A stretch of 24,360 nucleotides of DNA from JBBRNH01 sp038230415 (GCA_038230415.1 JBBRNH010000091.1:1-24360), one strand, 5' to 3'; positions 8,338 to 15,329 are shown, counted from the stretch's first letter. The notes: generated by a model not told the origin, from the sequence alone. Numbers and translations: made by a program.

Positions 8338-9216
8338 TTAATTCTTTCCCAGCGCAATCAGCATGGTTTCGCCGATGAGCGCGGGCGATTCGACCACGTG
8401 AATACCGCACTCGCGCATGATTGCCATCTTGGCGGCTGCTGTGTCGTCGGCACCGCCAACAATAGCCCCGGCGTGGCCCATTCTGCGGCCTTTCGGCGCG
8501 GTTTGACCCGCGATGAACCCCACAACGGGCTTGCGGTTGCCGTCGGCCTTGATCCATCGGGCGGCTTCGGCTTCCATACCGCCACCAATTTCGCCAATCA
8601 TCACAATGGCTTCGGTGTCGGGGTCATTCATCAGCAATTCAACGGCCTGTTTGGTGGTAGTGCCGATGATGGGGTCTCCACCGATGCCAATGGCCGTTGA
8701 TTGGCCGAGGCCCGCTTTGGTGAGCTGGTCAACGGCTTCGTAGGTCAATGTGCCTGATTTTGAGACGATTCCGATGCTTCCCTGCTTAAAGATAAAACCC
8801 GGCATGATGCCGACTTTACACTCACCGGCGGTCATAACACCGGGGCAGTTGGGGCCGATGAGCCGGGTGTTTTTGTCGTCAATGTAGTTTTTCACGGCTA
8901 CCATATCTTCCGTCGGGATGCCCTCTGTGATGCAGATAATGACCTTGATACCGGCATCGGCGGCTTCCATAATGGCATCAGCGGCAAAAGCGGGCGGCAC
9001 AAAAATAATGGATGTGTCGGCTCCGGCCTCCTCAACAGCTTGCTGCACGGTGTTGAACACGGGCCGGTCGAGGTGGGTTTGTCCGCCTTTGCCCGGTGTT
9101 ACGCCCCCAACCACGTTGGTGCCGTATTCCATCATTTGTTCGGCGTGAAAACTACCTTCGGTGCCAGTGAAACCCTGGACGATTACTTTCGAGTTTTTGT
9201 TTACTAAAACACTCAT
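8338..9216 (-). CDS. sucD: Succinate-CoA ligase (ADP/GDP-forming), alpha subunit
   Basis: SucD binds CoA and carries the phosphohistidine in the TCA-cycle step succinyl-CoA + NDP + Pi to succinate + CoA + NTP. The 292-residue length is standard. Visible motifs are VQGFTGTEGSFH and GGVTPGKGG (CoA-binding Rossmann domain), IGPNCPGVMTAGECKVGIMPG, GIVSKSGTLTYE, and MGHAGAIVGG with the active-site His at about 248. The beta subunit gene (sucC) is not in this window, as is common in Bacteroidota where the two may be unlinked. The ATG at 9216 gives the canonical N-terminus MSVLVNKNSKVIVQG. A TACTTTTG box lies 75 bp upstream. Confidence 0.98.
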   Translation of the reverse strand: MSVLVNKNSKVIVQGFTGTEGSFHAEQMMEYGTNVVGGVTPGKGGQTHLDRPVFNTVQQAVEEAGADTSIIFVPPAFAADAIMEAADAGIKVIICITEGIPTEDMVAVKNYIDDKNTRLIGPNCPGVMTAGECKVGIMPGFIFKQGSIGIVSKSGTLTYEAVDQLTKAGLGQSTAIGIGGDPIIGTTTKQAVELLMNDPDTEAIVMIGEIGGGMEAEAARWIKADGNRKPVVGFIAGQTAPKGRRMGHAGAIVGGADDTAAAKMAIMRECGIHVVESPALIGETMLIALGKN

Positions 9217-9290
9217 AGCGGTTGTAAATCGTTGGCAATGCGTTTAGGAGAAGATACGTTCACGGCGCGGAATTTTGCCGAAAAGCCGCG

Positions 9291-9298
9291 CAAAAGTA
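9291..9298 (-). promoter_or_regulatory. Putative sucD -7 promoter box
   Basis: On the minus strand this reads TACTTTTG, a perfect match to the Bacteroidota -7 consensus TAnnTTTG. It would place the start of transcription near 9286 and leave a leader of about 70 nt before the sucD ATG at 9216. No TTG at the expected -33 spacing was found. Confidence 0.45.
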
Positions 9299-9322
9299 GC
9301 CCGAAAATCTCTACTTTTCGGC

Positions 9323-9901
9323 ATGAACCTCGCCCACGTACTTTCTGACTCGGTGCTTGCCCTGACGAGCCTTACGGTTTTCTGGTATTTCTTCGCTCGT
9401 GTTCCGGTCTATAACCGGATGCTTTGGGGCTTTTTTTTGCTCCCGGTAGCGCTTGCCGCGCTGATAGGCGTAGTGGTTTTTGCGGGTTACGAACCCGCCC
9501 AACCCCTGCACCGCTCACTCGAATTGCTGGCCGGGACGCTCGGCGCGGTTTGTGTGGTGGTGGGTACGTGGCAACTCATCAACCGGGCCACCATAAAACC
9601 CATTAGTCTGGCAATCACGCTCGTTGTTGGCCTGGTTTTGTTCGTGATTATGCTGCTGCCCGAAATCCGGGTGTTTGCGCCGGTAGTATCCTCGCTGGCT
9701 ATCTTGGTGGCGATGCTACTGGCCGTTTGGGGAATGTTCCGGCGCGACCGCCGGGCAATGTGGCTCGTAGTAGCGTTTTTGGGCATGGCCGTAGCCACAA
9801 AAAACCCGTCGTTCCTGCCGTTCGACCAACTCGATTTTTATCACTACACTGTATCGTTGAGCTTAATGGCATTAGGCAAGGGTGTTCAGGGGTCGGAGTA
9901 A
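9323..9901 (+). CDS. Multi-pass membrane protein of unknown function
   Basis: I do not recognise this 192-residue protein. It has about six hydrophobic helices with short polar links and a C-terminal motif FLPFDQLDFYHYTVSLSLMALGKG, where Asp, His and Tyr residues cluster just before the last helix. I infer an integral inner-membrane protein and do not assign a function. I chose the ATG at 9323 because an in-frame extension to a TTG at 9275 would add a basic, non-hydrophobic stretch encoded by hairpin-forming leader DNA. It is divergent from sucD and has no same-strand neighbour, so it is probably monocistronic. Codon use resembles its neighbours. Confidence 0.75.
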   Translation: MNLAHVLSDSVLALTSLTVFWYFFARVPVYNRMLWGFFLLPVALAALIGVVVFAGYEPAQPLHRSLELLAGTLGAVCVVVGTWQLINRATIKPISLAITLVVGLVLFVIMLLPEIRVFAPVVSSLAILVAMLLAVWGMFRRDRRAMWLVVAFLGMAVATKNPSFLPFDQLDFYHYTVSLSLMALGKGVQGSE

Positions 9902-10139
9902 CTTTGGCTGGCCGTTTTCAGCTTATGGTGTTCGGTTTACCCCCCGTAAAACGCTATTACCTTACTTGACCTGGCCTATGACCCGATTCTGTTAGTAAAA
10001 GTAAGAGTGTCAGGATTTTAGTCCGTATATCCGCAGGAAAAGCCAGTTCCGGCAAACGCAGCCGCACGGATTAGACGGCGTGGAAAAACTCCTGCTCCGG
10101 TTCCTGAAAGACCACACGGTTAGGGTGATGAAGTAGTGG
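9902..10139. other. Intergenic region with a startless open frame
   Basis: This is a 238-bp gap between convergent genes. No terminator hairpin with a U-tract was seen. A plus-strand frame stays open from 10005 to a TAG at 10134-10136 (about 43 codons, ending LLLRFLKDHTVRVMK) but has no credible start codon. It could be the tail of a decayed gene or chance. Confidence 0.3.
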
Positions 10140-10622
10140 TCAGTGCGGCAGTTTCGCCCGGATGGCCCCGTAAACCCACGTGCCGGCCAATGCACTCAGC
10201 AGCGTAACCAGCACTACGCCAAACCCCGCCCCAATCTGGGCAAACAATGGTCCTGGACACGCCCCCGTGATGGCCCAGCCGAACCCAAACAGCAACCCGC
10301 CGATGGGCTGACCCCAGTGAAATTGTTTCGGCGCAATCTTTACCGTTTCGCCCTGTAATGTCTTGATATTGTATCGTTTGATGAGTTGAATAGATACCAT
10401 TCCGACCACGATGGCCGTGCCGATAACGCCGTACATAAAGAATGAATCGAGCCGGAACATCTCCTGAATTCTGAACCAGGAAACGATCTCGGCCTTCACG
10501 AAAACGATGCCGAAAAAAACACCAACCGCGCCGTATTTCCAGTTGGCAAGCGGGTTTTCAGTGAGACGACCCACATTCTGGCGGTCGGGGGCTTCGGTAA
10601 TGTCGAGTTGTTCGGTAGTCAT
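10140..10622 (-). CDS. YeeE/YedE-type (DUF6691) sulfur transport membrane protein, small half
   Basis: A 160-residue membrane protein with about four to five helices. The motif ITGACPGPLFAQIG (Cys about 122) is the signature of the YeeE/YedE (TsuA-like) family, in which conserved Cys residues relay thiosulfate or related sulfur species across the membrane. The first 25 residues are a polar cytosolic extension. It lies 3 bp after the larger YeeE-type gene and is the last gene of the sulfur operon; split small/large halves are common in Bacteroidota and Proteobacteria. The substrate is inferred from family and context and could be thiosulfate, persulfide or sulfide. No terminator was seen beyond it. 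Confidence 0.88.
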   Translation of the reverse strand: MTTEQLDITEAPDRQNVGRLTENPLANWKYGAVGVFFGIVFVKAEIVSWFRIQEMFRLDSFFMYGVIGTAIVVGMVSIQLIKRYNIKTLQGETVKIAPKQFHWGQPIGGLLFGFGWAITGACPGPLFAQIGAGFGVVLVTLLSALAGTWVYGAIRAKLPH

Positions 10623-10625
10623 TAC

Positions 10626-11195
10626 TCAGAAAAGTTTAAAGATGAGTGGCAGGCCGAGGTGCGTCATCAGAAAGCCGCCGACCATGAAGCAAACCGTTGC
10701 GATAAGCGACGGCCATTGCAGATTAGACAAGCCCATGATGGCGTGGCCCGACGTGCAGCCCCCGGCGTAGCGCGTACCGAAACCAACCAAAAACCCGCCG
10801 ATGACGCAGAATATCAAGCCTTTAACCGAGAACAATGTCTCCCACGAAAACAAATCGGTGGGCAGCAAACCACTCGTAAAATCCTGAACGCCGAGAGCCT
10901 GCAAACTGGCGATGGTAGCGGGGCTGATGACCATCGAAGCCGGATTCTTGAGCAACGACCCGCCAATGGCCCCACCGATAACCACGCCACCGACAAACCA
11001 CAGATTCCAACTTTCTTTGCGCCAGTCGTACCGAAAAAAGTCAATATTGGCCGGGAAACAGGCCGCGCAGATGTGCCGCAACGACGACGATATGCCGAAT
11101 GATTTGTTGCCGAGGAGTAACAGCGTCGGCACCGTCAGGCCGATGAGCGCACCGGCCACATACCAGGGCCAGGGTTGCGAAATAAGGTCAATCAT
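10626..11195 (-). CDS. YeeE/YedE family sulfur transporter, large half
   Basis: This 189-residue multi-pass membrane protein carries the family motif RYAGGCTSGHAIMG (Cys about 147) and a second conserved pair in SLRHICAACFPANI (Cys 43 and 46). The cysteines are those expected for sulfur relay in the TsuA/YeeE family. I chose the ATG at 11195: it gives the usual start IDLISQPWPWYV and overlaps the toxin gene stop by 8 bp, which suggests translational coupling. An upstream in-frame ATG at 11228 would overlap the toxin gene by 41 bp. With the adjacent DUF6691 gene it probably forms one transporter for thiosulfate or a related sulfur compound. Confidence 0.88.
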   Translation of the reverse strand: MIDLISQPWPWYVAGALIGLTVPTLLLLGNKSFGISSSLRHICAACFPANIDFFRYDWRKESWNLWFVGGVVIGGAIGGSLLKNPASMVISPATIASLQALGVQDFTSGLLPTDLFSWETLFSVKGLIFCVIGGFLVGFGTRYAGGCTSGHAIMGLSNLQWPSLIATVCFMVGGFLMTHLGLPLIFKLF

Positions 11196-11559
11196 TGTCT
11201 GGTTTTTCCTGGTCAAATTCTGATTCAAACGCTTCTTTTACAAAGGCTAGCAAGTCGGCTTTGGTAATGCTGTCTTCTTCTGACTTGTCATAAATCGTGA
11301 CCAAATACACCGTTTCATCATCGCCAGTTTGTTCAACGTAGTAGGTCACGACCCGGAAACCACCGCCTTTACCCGTGTTTTTACTTTTGCTGCCAAGCCT
11401 GATTTTATACAGCCCCGCGCCGAGGTCTTTGCCTTGTTTGGGGCTTTCTATCAACTCTTCACTTAATTCATTTAGTTCTCCCCGTAGAGATCGGAATTTT
11501 TTTAGTAACCGCTTTAGTTGTCGGTCAAAATGCCTGAACGTCTTTATCTCACGCTTCAT
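11188..11559 (-). CDS. RelE/ParE-like toxin of a type II toxin-antitoxin pair
   Basis: The 123-residue product is small and basic at its N-terminus (MKREIKTFRHFDRQLKRLLKK) and has the fold pattern of RelE/ParE/HigB proteins: two helices, then beta strands KIRLGS...GGGFRVVTYYV and ETVYLVTIYDKSEEDSIT, then a C-terminal helix. Family members are mostly ribosome-dependent mRNA interferases or gyrase poisons; which applies cannot be read here. The start at 11559 overlaps the antitoxin gene by 11 bp; an in-frame ATG at 11607 would add a very basic 16-residue tail inside the antitoxin frame. Its own stop overlaps the next transporter gene, so it sits inside the sulfur operon. Confidence 0.78.
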   Translation of the reverse strand: MKREIKTFRHFDRQLKRLLKKFRSLRGELNELSEELIESPKQGKDLGAGLYKIRLGSKSKNTGKGGGFRVVTYYVEQTGDDETVYLVTIYDKSEEDSITKADLLAFVKEAFESEFDQEKPDND

Positions 11560-11824
11560 GTGCTTGTACCTCTTTTTCTTCCGCGTCAATTTCGGCCCAC
11601 AATTCATCCAGCGTCTGCGTTTTCATCTTTCCTGCCTTAAATAATTTCACGGCTTCGATGCTTTCTTTCAATGCTTTGAGCGAAATCCGAATCGCATCGC
11701 CCGATTCGTCATCATCGTCTTCCTCAGCCTTACTTTTATCTTCCAGGATGAGCGACTTGAGTTTCTGCTGAATGCGGGGTGGCAACACCTTGTATTGCTC
11801 GAACAGAATTTGGGCAGTTGTCAT
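11549..11824 (-). CDS. Putative antitoxin (DUF2281-like N-terminus)
   Basis: A 91-residue, strongly acidic protein. The N-terminal segment TAQILFEQYKVLPPRIQQKLKSLI resembles the DUF2281-type antitoxin helix pair. A linker with an EEDDDDE run and an amphipathic C-terminal helix (TLDELWAEIDAEEKE) suited to wrapping a basic toxin follow. The toxin gene begins inside its last codons, the usual antitoxin-first order. The ATG at 11824 is 2 bp past the stop codon of the persulfide dioxygenase gene; an upstream in-frame TTG at 11830 is less likely. No clear DNA-binding domain is visible, so autoregulation is uncertain. Confidence 0.72.
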   Translation of the reverse strand: MTTAQILFEQYKVLPPRIQQKLKSLILEDKSKAEEDDDDESGDAIRISLKALKESIEAVKLFKAGKMKTQTLDELWAEIDAEEKEVQAHEA

Positions 11825-11826
11825 AA

Positions 11827-13257
11827 TCAATGCAGGTTTTTTTCGTCAAAAATAAGCAAATCCGGTTTGGCCGCTTTAATGGCCGCAATGCCACCTTCGA
11901 CGTTCACCACGTTACCGAATCCTCTGGCTTTCAGGATCGAGTTGGCAATCATGGAGCGGTAGCCGCCCGCGCAATGGACATAAACCGGCCCGGTTTTGGG
12001 GATTTCGGCGAGGTGGTCGTTTAGGGTATCCAACGGGGCGTTGATGGCCCCGGCTACGTGTTCAGCGGCAAACTCGGCGGGCTTCCGAACGTCAATCACC
12101 GGCGATGCTGGCAAACCGGCGGGCTGATTCACTGCCGCGTCGGCCCGTTGCCGAACAAACTCGGCTGCCGAAATAGACTCCACCGTGTCAAACTCTCGGC
12201 CCGCCTGTTGCCAGGCCGCAAACCCGCCATCGAGGTAGCCGATGCACTGATCGTAGCCAACACGGGCCAGCCGCAGAATGGTTTCCGCTTCCTGACCAAC
12301 GGGCGTAACTAAGGCGATAGGCTGCTGTAAATCAGGGATTAACTCGCCCACCCAGGGCGCAAAAGAGCCATCCAGCCCGATGTTGATACTGTTGGGAATG
12401 AAGCCGTTGGCAAAGTCGGCGGCTTCCCGAACGTCTAAGACCAACGCGCCGGTTGCATTCACGGCGGCTTCAAAGTCAGTGGGTGCGAGGGCTTGTTTAC
12501 CGCGTTTCATCACGGCATCCATTGGTTCGTAACCTTCTTTGTTGAGCCGGGCGTTTTCGGCAAAATAGGCCGGGGCTTTGGTAAGACCGTCCAGCACCTG
12601 CGCCACAAACTGTTCCTTTGACGTTGCCTGGAGAGCATAATTAAACCGTTTCTGATTGCCGAGCCGGTCGGTGGTTTCTTTACTCATGTTTTTGCCACAG
12701 GCCGACCCCGCGCCGTGTGCCGGATACACCATCACATCATCGGGCAGGGGCATGATTTTGGTGTGCAGACTGTCGTAGAGCATCCCGGCGAGGTCTTGCT
12801 CGGTAAGGTCATTTTTGATGGCGAGGTCGGGGCGGCCAACGTCACCGATGAACAGCGTATCACCCGTGAAAATGGCGTGTGGTTTTCGGGACTCATCCAG
12901 CAAGAGATACGTGGTCGATTCGAGCGTATGGCCCGGCGTGTGCAGCACCCGAATCACCACATCACCAAGTGTAAACTCCTCACCGTCAACGGCATGATAG
13001 ACCGGGTAGGTGGTGTTGGCATTGGGGCCGTAAATAATTTTCGCGCCTGTCTTTTCTGCTAAATCAATATGGCCCGACACGAAATCTGCGTGAAAATGCG
13101 TCTCGAATACGTACTTAATCCTGGCTCCGCGCTGTTGCGCCTTGCGGATATACGGCCCGGTTTCGCGCAATGGGTCAACAATGGCGACCTCGCCGTTGCT
13201 CTCGATAAAATAGGCTCCCTGCGACAGGCAACCCGTATAAAGTTGTTCAATGGTCAT
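11827..13257 (-). CDS. CstB-like persulfide dioxygenase fused to two rhodanese domains
   Basis: The 476-residue protein has a metallo-beta-lactamase domain (about 1-250) with THFHADFVSGH (His54, His56, Asp58), HTPGH (His106, His110) and FTGDTLFIGDVGRPD (Asp133). His54, His110 and Asp133 correspond to the non-haem iron ligands of ETHE1-type persulfide dioxygenases. A first rhodanese domain (about 260-360) lacks the catalytic Cys (VTPVGQEAE at the loop). The second (about 365-470) has an active loop with Cys429 (YVHCAGGYRSM). This MBL-pseudorhodanese-rhodanese order matches Staphylococcus aureus CstB, which turns low-molecular-weight persulfide into thiosulfate. It overlaps the TauE/SafE gene by 4 bp (ATGA). 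Confidence 0.92.
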   Translation of the reverse strand: MTIEQLYTGCLSQGAYFIESNGEVAIVDPLRETGPYIRKAQQRGARIKYVFETHFHADFVSGHIDLAEKTGAKIIYGPNANTTYPVYHAVDGEEFTLGDVVIRVLHTPGHTLESTTYLLLDESRKPHAIFTGDTLFIGDVGRPDLAIKNDLTEQDLAGMLYDSLHTKIMPLPDDVMVYPAHGAGSACGKNMSKETTDRLGNQKRFNYALQATSKEQFVAQVLDGLTKAPAYFAENARLNKEGYEPMDAVMKRGKQALAPTDFEAAVNATGALVLDVREAADFANGFIPNSINIGLDGSFAPWVGELIPDLQQPIALVTPVGQEAETILRLARVGYDQCIGYLDGGFAAWQQAGREFDTVESISAAEFVRQRADAAVNQPAGLPASPVIDVRKPAEFAAEHVAGAINAPLDTLNDHLAEIPKTGPVYVHCAGGYRSMIANSILKARGFGNVVNVEGGIAAIKAAKPDLLIFDEKNLH

Positions 13258-14051
13258 AGTAACTCTCTGATAATCATGTATCCGGCTACGGTCAGTACAA
13301 ACCAGCCGAAGCCTTTTTTGAGCTTTTCGGGCCTCACAAACTGACTGACCGACAGGCCAATAAAAATCCCGATAACCGATAATCCGGTGAAGGGCAACAG
13401 AAATCCCCAGTCAAGCCGGGTATGCTGTACATCGCCTAAGAACCCGACAAATGAGTTTACGGCAATAATCAGCACCGACGTTGCCACTGCCCGGCCAATG
13501 GGCAAACCGGCCAGTAACACCAGCATCGGTACAATTAAAAACCCACCCCCGGCCCCAATAGTGCCGGTGAGCAAGCCAACGGCCAGTCCGTCGAGCGCTA
13601 AAGAGCCGTAGCGCGGTCGGCCATCGCGGGCTTCTCCCTGTTCGGGACGGTTACTGCGGATCATGGCGCGGGCCGCAACGACCATCACAAACGCAAAAAA
13701 GTACAGAATAGCCTTATCTTTTGGGATAGCAACCGGGCCAAATTGAATGAGTGGGTTGGGCAGCAGCGGCAACACAAACCGCCGGCTCAGATACACCGAT
13801 ATAAACGACGGAATAGCAAAAACGGCGGTTACGCGTAAATCAACGCGCCGTTGCCACAGGTGCGACACCGACCCGATGAGCGATGTGGTGCCGACCACAA
13901 ATAATGAATAGGTGGTAGCCAAAACGGGCGCGATACCAAAAACATAGACAAAAATTGGCACCGTCAGGATGGAGCCACCGCCCCCGGCCAGCCCAATCAC
14001 CAGTCCCACAACCAAAGCCGATGCGTAGCCTAAAATTTCGGATAAACCCAT
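13254..14051 (-). CDS. TauE/SafE family sulfite/organosulfur exporter
   Basis: A 265-residue membrane permease of the TauE/SafE (DUF81) family with about eight helices in two inverted halves. Each half begins with the family's Gly-rich motif: VGLVIGLAGGGGSILTVPIFV near the N-terminus and VGLLTGTIGAGGGFLIVPMLVLL in the middle. Such proteins export or import sulfite, sulfoacetate or related anions. Placed between a YgaP-like protein and a persulfide dioxygenase, it probably exports sulfite or thiosulfate made by that enzyme, as proposed for TauE in the S. aureus cst operon. The gene ends in a 4-bp ATGA overlap with the next start. Confidence 0.9.
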   Translation of the reverse strand: MGLSEILGYASALVVGLVIGLAGGGGSILTVPIFVYVFGIAPVLATTYSLFVVGTTSLIGSVSHLWQRRVDLRVTAVFAIPSFISVYLSRRFVLPLLPNPLIQFGPVAIPKDKAILYFFAFVMVVAARAMIRSNRPEQGEARDGRPRYGSLALDGLAVGLLTGTIGAGGGFLIVPMLVLLAGLPIGRAVATSVLIIAVNSFVGFLGDVQHTRLDWGFLLPFTGLSVIGIFIGLSVSQFVRPEKLKKGFGWFVLTVAGYMIIRELL

Positions 14052-14094
14052 GTCGTAAATAAACTGATTCGTTCCTCAACTAACCGCACCGGCC

Positions 14095-14319
14095 TCACCG
14101 CAGTTTGCGAAATTGGCGGGTGCTGATGCCGAAGGGCAAATACAACGGGCAAGTGCCAGCAAACGCCGTTGCCAGCAGGATAGCCGCCATTGCGCCCAAC
14201 CCAACCGCCACCCAGAGCGATTGCTGACCAACGTAAAGAGTTAGGCCCGCCAGCACCACACTGGCCGAAATACGAATGATGCAGTCGGTAGAGCCAACAT
14301 TTTTGGGAAAGAAATTCAT
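14095..14319 (-). CDS. DUF2892 / YgaP-like small membrane protein
   Basis: A 74-residue protein with a polar N-terminus (MNFFPKNVGSTDCIIRI), two transmembrane helices forming a hairpin (about 18-35 and 37-56), and a short tail containing GTCPLYLPFGISTR. The pattern NVGxxDxxIR...GxCPLYxPFGIxT is that of the YgaP transmembrane domain (DUF2892). In E. coli YgaP this domain is fused to a rhodanese; here it is free, next to a rhodanese-containing gene. I chose ATG 14319 rather than an extended frame to 14403, because the conserved motif begins here and the extension would run through the predicted promoter. It is the first structural gene after the regulator. Confidence 0.88.
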   Translation of the reverse strand: MNFFPKNVGSTDCIIRISASVVLAGLTLYVGQQSLWVAVGLGAMAAILLATAFAGTCPLYLPFGISTRQFRKLR

Positions 14320-14349
14320 GGTTTCGCGCTGCTTCGATTGATTACGGAG

Positions 14350-14357
14350 CAAACCTA
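14350..14357 (-). promoter_or_regulatory. Putative -7 promoter box of the sulfur operon
   Basis: On the minus strand this reads TAGGTTTG, a perfect match to the Bacteroidota -7 consensus TAnnTTTG. The predicted start point (near 14345) gives a leader of about 26 nt before the DUF2892 ATG at 14319. No TTG lies at the usual -33 distance, which would fit a promoter that needs an activator. Confidence 0.55.
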
Positions 14358-14378
14358 CGCAACCACAAAACGCCCGTC

Positions 14379-14394
14379 TGTGACCTGCGTTACA
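14379..14394. promoter_or_regulatory. Putative Crp/Fnr-family operator
   Basis: The plus strand reads TGTGAC-CTGC-GTTACA, an inverted repeat with five of six positions matching per arm. It is close to the CRP/FNR consensus TGTGA-N6-TCACA. It overlaps the stop codon of the Crp/Fnr gene (14390-14392). Its centre, 14386.5, lies about 41.5 bp upstream of the start point predicted from the TAGGTTTG box, the class II activator position. Confidence 0.6.
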
Positions 14395-15037
14395 CAGCCG
14401 CAACGAGGCTGATTTTGTTGCGCGACAGCGTTACCGTCCCCAGCCGTTCCAACTGTTTCAGGAGCCGTGAAATCACTTCGCGCGAGGTGTTTAAATCCTG
14501 GGCAATGGCTTCATGCGTGGTGTACAGGTTTCGCCCGCCGGTGAGTTCGGCGCGGTTGTGCAGGTAAGCCATTAGCCGTTCGTCCATTTGCCGGAATGCA
14601 ATCGAGTCGAACGTGTGCAGGAGGTTATCGAACCGTTTTTGGTAGGTCTGGAATACAAAGGCCCGCCAGTCGGCAAACTGACTCATCCAGGCATCGGCGT
14701 GGCTGGCGGGAACCATAAAGAGCGTAGTTTTTTCGTCGGCAACGGCCACAATCTGGCTGGTATGGCCGGTTAATACGCTGCTGAATGACAACGCGCAGGC
14801 ATCGCTGGCATTGAGGTAGTACAGTAAAATTTCGCCCGTTCCATCGGTTTCTGTGCTGGGTCGGAGAATTTTAATCGAGCCGGTCAGCACAATCGGTACA
14901 AACAGAATCGGGTCGCCGGGCTGCATCAGCACGGTTCCGGCCTCTACGGTGCGAAGGAGGCTCACACGGGCTATTTCGGCCAGCAGAGCTTCATTGAACA
15001 GGTGGGCGAATTGATTGGTGAATGAAAGCATAGACAT
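14390..15037 (-). CDS. Crp/Fnr family transcriptional regulator
   Basis: The 215-residue product has an N-terminal cyclic-nucleotide-binding-like beta-roll (about 10-125), a dimer helix (about 128-160) and a C-terminal winged helix with YTTHEAIAQDLNTSREVISRLLKQLERLG (recognition helix about 184-198). There is no Fnr-type N-terminal Cys cluster, and the cAMP-pocket RS motif is not evident, so the signal is probably neither Fe-S oxygen sensing nor cAMP. A single Cys81 lies in LNASDACALSF. From its position at the head of a sulfur operon I infer that it senses sulfide/persulfide or redox state and activates the genes downstream through the site at 14379-14394. Met1 and Met3 are both possible starts. 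Confidence 0.9.
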   Translation of the reverse strand: MSMLSFTNQFAHLFNEALLAEIARVSLLRTVEAGTVLMQPGDPILFVPIVLTGSIKILRPSTETDGTGEILLYYLNASDACALSFSSVLTGHTSQIVAVADEKTTLFMVPASHADAWMSQFADWRAFVFQTYQKRFDNLLHTFDSIAFRQMDERLMAYLHNRAELTGGRNLYTTHEAIAQDLNTSREVISRLLKQLERLGTVTLSRNKISLVAAV

Positions 15038-15100
15038 CGGTGGGTCAAACTAAATCAGGCCTGACCTCGTTACTATCAAACGCAAAACCGACACTCTGAG

Positions 15101-15328
15101 ATGATTTTCAAATATCTTTTCATCGCCTTTCTGATTATTGCTTTCGTACCGCCCGTGCGTCGGTTTGTGTTCTATCTGCTGGTAGGACGGCAATTGGTAA
15201 AAGAACAAAAACAAACGGGCCGCCCGACGAAACAACGCGAGGGCGATGTGCGGGTAAATAACCCCTCGGCCCGGCCCGATTCAACAATCAAAGGCGGTGA
15301 GTACGTGCCGTATGAAGAGGTAAAGTAG
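15101..15328 (+). CDS. DUF4834 family small membrane-anchored protein
   Basis: The 75-residue product starts with one hydrophobic helix (MIFKYLFIAFLIIAFVPPVR, about 3-18), continues RRFVFYLLVGRQLVKEQKQ, and ends in a polar, likely disordered tail with GGEYVPYEEVK. This is the pattern of the Bacteroidota family DUF4834, of unknown function. It is divergent from the Crp/Fnr gene (63-bp gap with no clear promoter match). Its stop codon is one base from the stop codon of the convergent lipoprotein gene, so the two transcripts must overlap or end inside each other. Confidence 0.8.
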   Translation: MIFKYLFIAFLIIAFVPPVRRFVFYLLVGRQLVKEQKQTGRPTKQREGDVRVNNPSARPDSTIKGGEYVPYEEVK

Positions 15329-15329
15329 A

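Noticed and set aside
10814..11044. Alternative minus-strand frames inside the YeeE gene
   Set aside because: Shadow frames of a conserved transporter gene with its family motifs in the chosen frame.
14320..14403. N-terminal extension of the DUF2892 protein
   Set aside because: The added 28 residues are not conserved-looking and would run through the predicted promoter and operator.
15038..15100. Possible Crp site (AGTAAC-GAG-GTCAG on the minus strand) upstream of the regulator gene
   Set aside because: Spacing is three instead of four and the outer bases do not match; no TAnnTTTG box is correctly placed.
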